Shown: positions 58,923 to 64,000 of the stretch, piece after piece
Position numbering within the stretch: the stretch's first letter is position 1
Layout: each line of letters starts with the position of its first letter
NCBI RefSeq assembly: GCF_008932115.1
Contig: NZ_CP044543.1
Span: 4,966,501 to 5,030,500 of the forward strand
Origin: Bradyrhizobium betae
GTDB taxonomy: Bacteria; Pseudomonadota; Alphaproteobacteria; Rhizobiales; Xanthobacteraceae
Direction of reading: 5' to 3'
DNA length: 64,000 nt
Notes under the pieces: model-generated
Database searches by the model: none
What the model was told of the DNA's origin: nothing
Seen by the model: only the letters and a program-made list of their open reading frames with translations
Translations under genes and position numbers: made by a program

Positions 58923-61900
58923 GTGCAGACGACGCTGCTCGGATTGGCGATTGCCTTCATCTTAGCGCTGCTGGCCGCGCTGATCGGGCCTTACTTCATC
59001 GACTGGAACCAGTTCAGGCCCCAGTTCGAGGCGGAGGCCGGCCGGATCATCGGCGTGCCGGTGCGGGTGGCGGGCGAGCTGGACGCGCGGCTGTTGCCGG
59101 CGCCGACCTTGCGGCTGCGCGCGGTCACCTTCGGCGGCAACAACGATCTCGGCCGCCTGCGCGCCGACAAGCTCGACGTCGAGTTCAGCCTGAGCTCCCT
59201 GATGCGCGGCGAATGGCGCGCCACCGAGCTGACGGTAGGCGGCATGGCGGTGGATCTCGGCCTCGACGCCAGGGGGCGGGTCGATCTGCCGTCCACCGCG
59301 AGCGGCACCTTCAATCTGGCCTCGCTGGCCATCGAGCGGGTCAACCTCACCGGCCGCATCGCCCTGCACGACGCCGCCAGCCGCTCGACGCTGGAGCTCA
59401 ACGACATCGCCTTCTCCGGAGACGTGCGCTCGCTCGCGGGCTCGGTGCGCGGCGACGGTCGATTCACCGCCGCCGGAGTGCGCTACCCGTTCCGCGTCTC
59501 TTCCGGCCCGAGCGCCGACGGCAGCGCCACCCGCCTCCACCTCAACATCGATCCCGGCGAGCGCGCCATCCTCGCCGATCTCGAAGGCGTGCTCGCCTTC
59601 GACAACCGCCTGCCGAAATTCGACGGTGCGCTGACGTTGGCTGTGCCGGCGACGAAGAAGGCAGGCGAGGCAGGGCCGACGCCATGGAAGCTCACGACGA
59701 AGCTCAAGGCCGATCCGGCAGGGGCCAAATTCGATCAGGTCGATGTCAGCGTCGGCGCCGATGACAACGCGTTGAAAGTCGGCGGCGTCGGCGATCTCAG
59801 GTTCGGCGCCTCGCCGCTGCTACGGGCGGTGCTGTCGGCGCGCCAGGTCGATGCCGACAAGCTCGTCGGCAAGGACGATGCCGAGCCGCTGCGCGTTCTG
59901 CCGGCGCTGCGCGCGGGCCTCGCCGCGATCCCGCAGGCGCCGATCCCGGCGCAGATCGAGTTCAACTCCGACCAGATCATGCTCGGTGGCCGCCCGCTCC
60001 AGAACATCACGACGGAGCTTCAGACCGACGGCCGGTCCTGGACCTTCCAGCGGCTCGAGCTGCGCGCGCCCGGCATGACGCAGCTGTCGCTCAACGGGGC
60101 CACGCCCGGCGCCGACAGCTTTAGCGGCCGTCTCAGCGTGGAGTCGGCCGACCCGGATACGCTGGTGGCGTGGCTCCAGGGCCGCAGCGAGGTCAACCGC
60201 CGCAGCACGCGGCCGCTGCGGCTTGCCGGCGACGTGACGATTGCCGCCAACCATTTCGCCATCGACAAGCTGAAGGCCGATATTGAAGGCGGCGCGGTCG
60301 AGGGCCGTATTGCCTTCGTCCAGACCGGCGCGAGCAGGGGCTCGCGGATCGACGCCGAGCTCAAGGCCGACCGTCTCGATCTCGACGCCGCCGCGAGCTT
60401 CGTCCGCGCGCTCGGCGGCCCACAGGGCGAATGGCCGGAGGAAGCCAAATTGTCGCTCGATGTCGGCCGCGCGATCTCCGCGGGCCAGGAGCTGCGGCCG
60501 TTCACGGCAAAGCTCGGCTACGGGCCGGCGGCGCTGTCGCTGGAGCAGTTGCGCTTCGGCCAGGCCAGCGGCGTGACCACGGAGGCGAGCGGCGGCTTCG
60601 ACCGCGTCAAGGCCACCGGCAAGCTCGCGCTGAAATCTGCCGCCAGTTCGATGCGCGAGCTCACCGCGTTGCTCGAGCCGTTTGCGCCTGCAGTGCGCGC
60701 ACGCTTCGACGCTCTCCCTCCGCTGCCAGGCGCGACCCGCCTGAAGCTCGACCTCAGCCTCGACAGGAATGCCGAGCATGCCGATCGCAGCGACGCTCGC
60801 GCCGTGCTCGACCTCGACGCGCCGCAGCTCAAGGCCACCGCGACGCTTGTCGCGCAGACGCCGGCCGCTTCCGTCGACGGCATCGATATCGACCGCTTGC
60901 GCAACAGCGACTTCACGCTGGAGTCGAAAGCCTCGACGCCGCAGGCCGGTGCATTGCTGGCGCTGCTCGGGCTCGATCGCGTGATGGCCGCGGGCGAGGG
61001 CGCCTCGCAGTTCGAAGGCAAGGTGACCGGCGCCTGGCGCCGGCCGATGCAATTGACCGCGAAGCTCGGCGGCGGCGGCCTGGACGCGGATGCGCAGGGC
61101 AGCGTCGATCTGTCCGCGCAGGAGCCAAAGGCCAGTGTGAACCTGCGCGTGCGCAACGCCAATCTGGCGCCGCTGTTCGGCACCAGTCCGACCGATACAT
61201 CGACCCGGAATGTCAGCCTGTCCTCGCGCGTCGGGCTGTCAGGCAATCGCCTGACCTTCGACGATCTCGACAGCAGCGCGGCCGGCTCGCATCTGCGCGG
61301 CCATCTGTCGGTGACGCTGGATCAGGAGAAGAGCGTCGATGGCGAAGTCGGCCTCGACTCGCTCGACCTGATGCCGGCGCTCGCGATGGCGATCGGCGCT
61401 GCCGGACATGATGCCGGCGAGCCGCTGAGCTCCGGGCTTCTCGGCGGCTGGCGCGGCCGCGTCGCTTTCCAGGCGCTGCGCGGCACGCTGCCCGGCGGCA
61501 TCGAGCTGCGTCCCGTCGGCGGCACGATCAGGAGCGACGGCCAGTCGCTCGCGCTCGATGCGCTGAAGGGCGGCGTCGGCGGCGGCGAGATGTCGGCGAG
61601 CCTCGACGCGAGGAATGGCGCCAACGGTCTGACGCTGAATGCACGCATCGATCTTGGCAATGTCGATGCGACGGCGCTGCGTTACCGCGATCTCGCGTTG
61701 CCCAAGGGGCGTGCGTCGATCCAGATGGCGTTGACGAGCCAGGGCCGCAGCGTCGCGGCCTTGACCGGCGCGCTCGCCGGCAACGGCACGGTGACGCTGG
61801 AGTCCGCCGAGATCGCCGGCCTCAATCCGCGAGCCTTCGAGATCGCCATCCGCGCCAGCGACGGCGGCCAGGTCGCCGACGATGTCAGGCTGCGGCAACT

Positions 61901-62570
61901 GGTCGAGCCCGCGCTTGCCGCCGCGCCGATCGCGGTCGCCTCGGCACAGATCCCGTTCACGATCCGCGACGGACGCCTGCGCGTCGGTGCGACGCCGCTC
62001 GAGGCGAAGAACGCCCGCGCCATCGTGTCCGGCGGCTACGACATTCCCGCCGACCAGGCCGACATCCGTGCCAGCCTGACGCCGATCATGACCGGGCTGT
62101 CCGGCGCCCCGCCGGAGATCCAGCTGTTCGCGGCGGGTCCCCCCGACAGGCTGAACCGCACCGTCGATCTGGCGCCGCTGTCGTCATGGCTTGCGGTGCG
62201 CACCATCGATCGGGAGACCCGCCGGCTCGATGCGATCGAGCGCGGCGAGCCGCCGCCGGCGACCGCCGCGCTGCCGACGCTGGTGTCGCCGGACCCTGCG
62301 CCGGAGCCGTCGCTGACCGACGTGCCGATGCCCGGCCGCGACCCGCGCCGTGCGCCGCCGAAGCCCAAAGCCGCGCCGACGCCGAAGGCGCCGCAGGCCG
62401 CACCTGCCGCGCCAAGCCCATCAATTGCAAGTCCTCCACTCATGAGTCCTCCGATCACAAGCCAGGTCGCACCGCTGCCGCCGCCGATCGAGGTAAGACC
62501 CGCCCCGGGCCCGCCGCCGGCAAAGCCCAAGCCGAAACCGCCGCTGGTCCTGACGCCGTCGAATCCGTAA
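58923..62570 (+). CDS. AsmA-family large envelope protein
   Basis: A 1215-residue protein of the AsmA/TamB-like family that bridges the inner membrane and periplasm and is linked to outer-membrane assembly or lipid transport. One N-terminal helix (LLGLAIAFILALLAALIGPYF) is followed by the AsmA opening FIDWNQFRPQFEAEAGRIIG and VPVRVAGELDARLLPAPTLR. A very long region of repeating beta-strand units follows (LNGATPGADSFSGRLSVESA and similar), and near the C-terminus the AsmA_2-like end FELAIRASDGGQ-type strands. The last 90 residues are Pro/Lys-rich (PKPKAAPTPKAPQAAPAAPS). GTG at 58923 has GAGGGGAG upstream. Confidence 0.9.
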   Translation: MQTTLLGLAIAFILALLAALIGPYFIDWNQFRPQFEAEAGRIIGVPVRVAGELDARLLPAPTLRLRAVTFGGNNDLGRLRADKLDVEFSLSSLMRGEWRATELTVGGMAVDLGLDARGRVDLPSTASGTFNLASLAIERVNLTGRIALHDAASRSTLELNDIAFSGDVRSLAGSVRGDGRFTAAGVRYPFRVSSGPSADGSATRLHLNIDPGERAILADLEGVLAFDNRLPKFDGALTLAVPATKKAGEAGPTPWKLTTKLKADPAGAKFDQVDVSVGADDNALKVGGVGDLRFGASPLLRAVLSARQVDADKLVGKDDAEPLRVLPALRAGLAAIPQAPIPAQIEFNSDQIMLGGRPLQNITTELQTDGRSWTFQRLELRAPGMTQLSLNGATPGADSFSGRLSVESADPDTLVAWLQGRSEVNRRSTRPLRLAGDVTIAANHFAIDKLKADIEGGAVEGRIAFVQTGASRGSRIDAELKADRLDLDAAASFVRALGGPQGEWPEEAKLSLDVGRAISAGQELRPFTAKLGYGPAALSLEQLRFGQASGVTTEASGGFDRVKATGKLALKSAASSMRELTALLEPFAPAVRARFDALPPLPGATRLKLDLSLDRNAEHADRSDARAVLDLDAPQLKATATLVAQTPAASVDGIDIDRLRNSDFTLESKASTPQAGALLALLGLDRVMAAGEGASQFEGKVTGAWRRPMQLTAKLGGGGLDADAQGSVDLSAQEPKASVNLRVRNANLAPLFGTSPTDTSTRNVSLSSRVGLSGNRLTFDDLDSSAAGSHLRGHLSVTLDQEKSVDGEVGLDSLDLMPALAMAIGAAGHDAGEPLSSGLLGGWRGRVAFQALRGTLPGGIELRPVGGTIRSDGQSLALDALKGGVGGGEMSASLDARNGANGLTLNARIDLGNVDATALRYRDLALPKGRASIQMALTSQGRSVAALTGALAGNGTVTLESAEIAGLNPRAFEIAIRASDGGQVADDVRLRQLVEPALAAAPIAVASAQIPFTIRDGRLRVGATPLEAKNARAIVSGGYDIPADQADIRASLTPIMTGLSGAPPEIQLFAAGPPDRLNRTVDLAPLSSWLAVRTIDRETRRLDAIERGEPPPATAALPTLVSPDPAPEPSLTDVPMPGRDPRRAPPKPKAAPTPKAPQAAPAAPSPSIASPPLMSPPITSQVAPLPPPIEVRPAPGPPPAKPKPKPPLVLTPSNP

Positions 62571-62910
62571 GGCGATTAGGTCGTCATGCCCGGGCTTGTC
62601 CCGGGCATCCACGGTCTTGGGCGCGTGCGGTGAGGCGTGGATGGCCGGGACGCGCCCGGCCATGACGCCGGGGAGGCATCAGTGCCTCCAGCTTCATCGG
62701 CAAGCGGGAGAGGGAGCCAAACTTCCCGCCTTACCCGCCGGTAAACCCATTCCCTCGCATTTGAATGAATTCTCGTCAGCAAAACTGATCTGCCGACTTT
62801 ACCGGATTCCAGCGTTTGTTCCCTAATGTCTGTTCCCAGAGGAATTCGGCATCCTGCCAGCACAAGCAGGATGGGCTCGCCAAGAACTGGGAAGAATTGG
62901 GGTGATCGAT
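62571..62910. other. Gene-less interval with a palindromic repeat
   Basis: 340 bp between the AsmA gene and the DUF2336 gene. It contains a family F repeat at 62582-62667 and then a plain leader of about 240 bp in which no gene or structure was recognised. Confidence 0.55.
62582..62667. repeat. Palindromic intergenic repeat, family F
   Basis: About 86 bp with ends CGTCATGCCCGGGC and GCGCCCGGCCATGACG and inner hairpin CCCGGGCTTGTCCCGGG plus ATCCACG / CGTGGAT. The CGTCATG...CATGACG ends relate it to the other families here. Twelve bases after the AsmA stop, it may act as a transcription end. Confidence 0.85.
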
Positions 62911-64000
62911 ATGAATGGGGCGAAATCGCTTCTACAGGATCTGGACGACGCAATCGCGCGCGGCTCCGATGAAAGCCGGGCCAAGGCATTGTGGCATGCG
63001 ACCGACATCCTGATCACCGGCCGCTACAGCGAAAACGAGATCAGCACGTTCGGCGAGGTCATCGGCCGGCTTGCTGACGAGATCGAGGTTGCCGCGCGGG
63101 CGCAGCTCTCCGAACTGATGGCGGGCTGCGATCACGCCCCGCTCAACGTCATCGCCAAGCTCGCCCTCGATGACGAGATCGATGTCGCCGGTCCCGTGCT
63201 GCGCGACTCCACGCGGATCGACGAAAAGATGCTGGTCGAGAGCGCCCTGACCAAGGGCCAGTCGCACCTGCTGGCGATCGCCCAGCGCAAGTCGATCGGC
63301 GAGGCCGTCACCGACGTGCTGGTCAAGCGCGGCGACCAGGAGGTCGTGACCTCCGTCGCCAGGAACGAGGGCGCACGCTTTTCAGGCTCGGGCCTGCTTC
63401 ACATGGTCAGACGTGCCGAGGGCGATTCGATCCTCGCCGAGCAGCTCGGCCTGCGCAAGGACGTGCCGCGCCACATCTTCCAGCAGCTGATCTCGAAGGC
63501 GTCGGAAGACGTCCGCCGCCGGCTCGAGAGCGAGCGCCCCGAGATGATGTCGCAGATCCAGAGCTCGGTGACCGAGGTTACCGGCGATCTGCAATCCAAG
63601 TTCGGTCCGTCCTCGCGCAGCTATTTCGTCGCCAAGCGCGTGGTGACGACGCAGTACCGGCAGGGCAACCTCAACCAGGACTCGATCTCGAACTATGCGC
63701 GCCAGCACCGTTTCGACGAGGTGCAGATCGGCCTGTCGCTGCTGTCGTCGCTGCCGGTCGACGTGATCGAGCGCGCGATGATGGACCGCAACCGCGAGAT
63801 GATCCTGGTGCTGTGCAAGGCGCTTGATTTTTCTTGGGATACGACGATGTCGCTGCTGTTCCTCGGCGCCAAGGATCATCTGATCACGGCGCGCGAGCTC
63901 CACGATAGCGAGCGGGAGTTCGGCCGGCTCAAGATCGAGACCTCGCGCAGCGTCCTGAAATTCTACCAGTCCCGCAAGACGGCGGGTGCCGACGCGGGCC
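62911..64000 (+). CDS. DUF2336 family protein (3'-truncated by window edge)
   Basis: Open from ATG 62911 to the end of the window, 363 codons without a stop. The product is all-helical and cytoplasmic: MNGAKSLLQDLDDAIARGSD, then LWHATDILITGRYSENEIST, VIGRLADEIEVAARAQLSEL, DEIDVAGPVLRDSTRIDEKM, HLLAIAQRKSIGEAVTDVLV and RAMMDRNREMILVLCKALDF. This matches the DUF2336 family of alphaproteobacteria (HEAT-like helical repeats), of unknown function. The C-terminus is missing. GTG at 62902 is an alternative start; GGGG lies just upstream. Confidence 0.85.
   Translation, partial: MNGAKSLLQDLDDAIARGSDESRAKALWHATDILITGRYSENEISTFGEVIGRLADEIEVAARAQLSELMAGCDHAPLNVIAKLALDDEIDVAGPVLRDSTRIDEKMLVESALTKGQSHLLAIAQRKSIGEAVTDVLVKRGDQEVVTSVARNEGARFSGSGLLHMVRRAEGDSILAEQLGLRKDVPRHIFQQLISKASEDVRRRLESERPEMMSQIQSSVTEVTGDLQSKFGPSSRSYFVAKRVVTTQYRQGNLNQDSISNYARQHRFDEVQIGLSLLSSLPVDVIERAMMDRNREMILVLCKALDFSWDTTMSLLFLGAKDHLITARELHDSEREFGRLKIETSRSVLKFYQSRKTAGADAG

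Overview
The window reads as ordinary chromosome from a high-GC alphaproteobacterium, most likely Bradyrhizobium or a close relative in the Nitrobacteraceae. That rests on base composition, a ROSE-type RNA thermometer in front of an IbpA-like small heat-shock gene, many Bradyrhizobium/Rhodopseudomonas-style palindromic intergenic repeats, and the mix of transporters, LysR regulators and GGDEF-EAL proteins. About 62 protein genes are supported. I see no rRNA, tRNA, CRISPR array, insertion sequence, prophage or symbiosis genes. Both ends cut a gene: ligA at the left and a DUF2336 gene at the right.

Layout. 1-16 kb: ligA (partial), a Bcr/CflA-type efflux pump framed by two near-identical repeats, a Xaa-Pro aminopeptidase, a tiny basic protein, prmA, an Flp pilin, a cluster of DnaA-box-like nonamers, a phytoene-dehydrogenase-like flavoprotein, a membrane protein fused to a spermidine-synthase-like domain, a secreted glycerophosphodiesterase, an L,D-transpeptidase, a glycine-zipper protein and an ABC-2 exporter pair. 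16-22.5 kb: two related secreted lipase-like proteins (one with LysM), a PRC-barrel protein, a zinc-ribbon metallopeptidase, then a heat-shock block with two divergent Hsp20 genes and two small conserved-looking genes. 22.5-27 kb: a tartrate/malate-type dehydrogenase with its MFS carrier, divergent from a LysR regulator and an aspartate-dehydrogenase-like gene.

27-42.7 kb: a sorbosone-dehydrogenase-like protein, a three-gene putative lipid operon (Mpo1-like, NAD epimerase, ICMT-like), an OmpA-domain protein coupled to a Cys-rich secreted protein, an orphan HicB-like protein, an alpha/beta hydrolase, a UvrD/PcrA helicase carrying an in-frame palindromic repeat insert, a UPF0391 membrane peptide, a thioesterase, a D-lactate dehydrogenase-type flavoprotein, a SulP transporter whose stop codon lies in a repeat, and a caspase-like protein with a probable C-terminal frameshift. 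42.8-64 kb: LysR/DoxX, a TRAP transporter with a 2-hydroxyacid dehydrogenase, a small lipoprotein, a LivK-like binding protein, two GGDEF-EAL proteins around an MFS carrier, a TetR/P450 pair with a perfect palindromic operator, a giant AsmA-family protein, and the DUF2336 gene.

No single new multi-gene system stands out. The most notable signals are regulatory or structural: the ROSE thermometer, the repeat-derived segment inside UvrD, repeats shaping the ends of two other proteins, the TetR operator, and the DnaA-box-like cluster.
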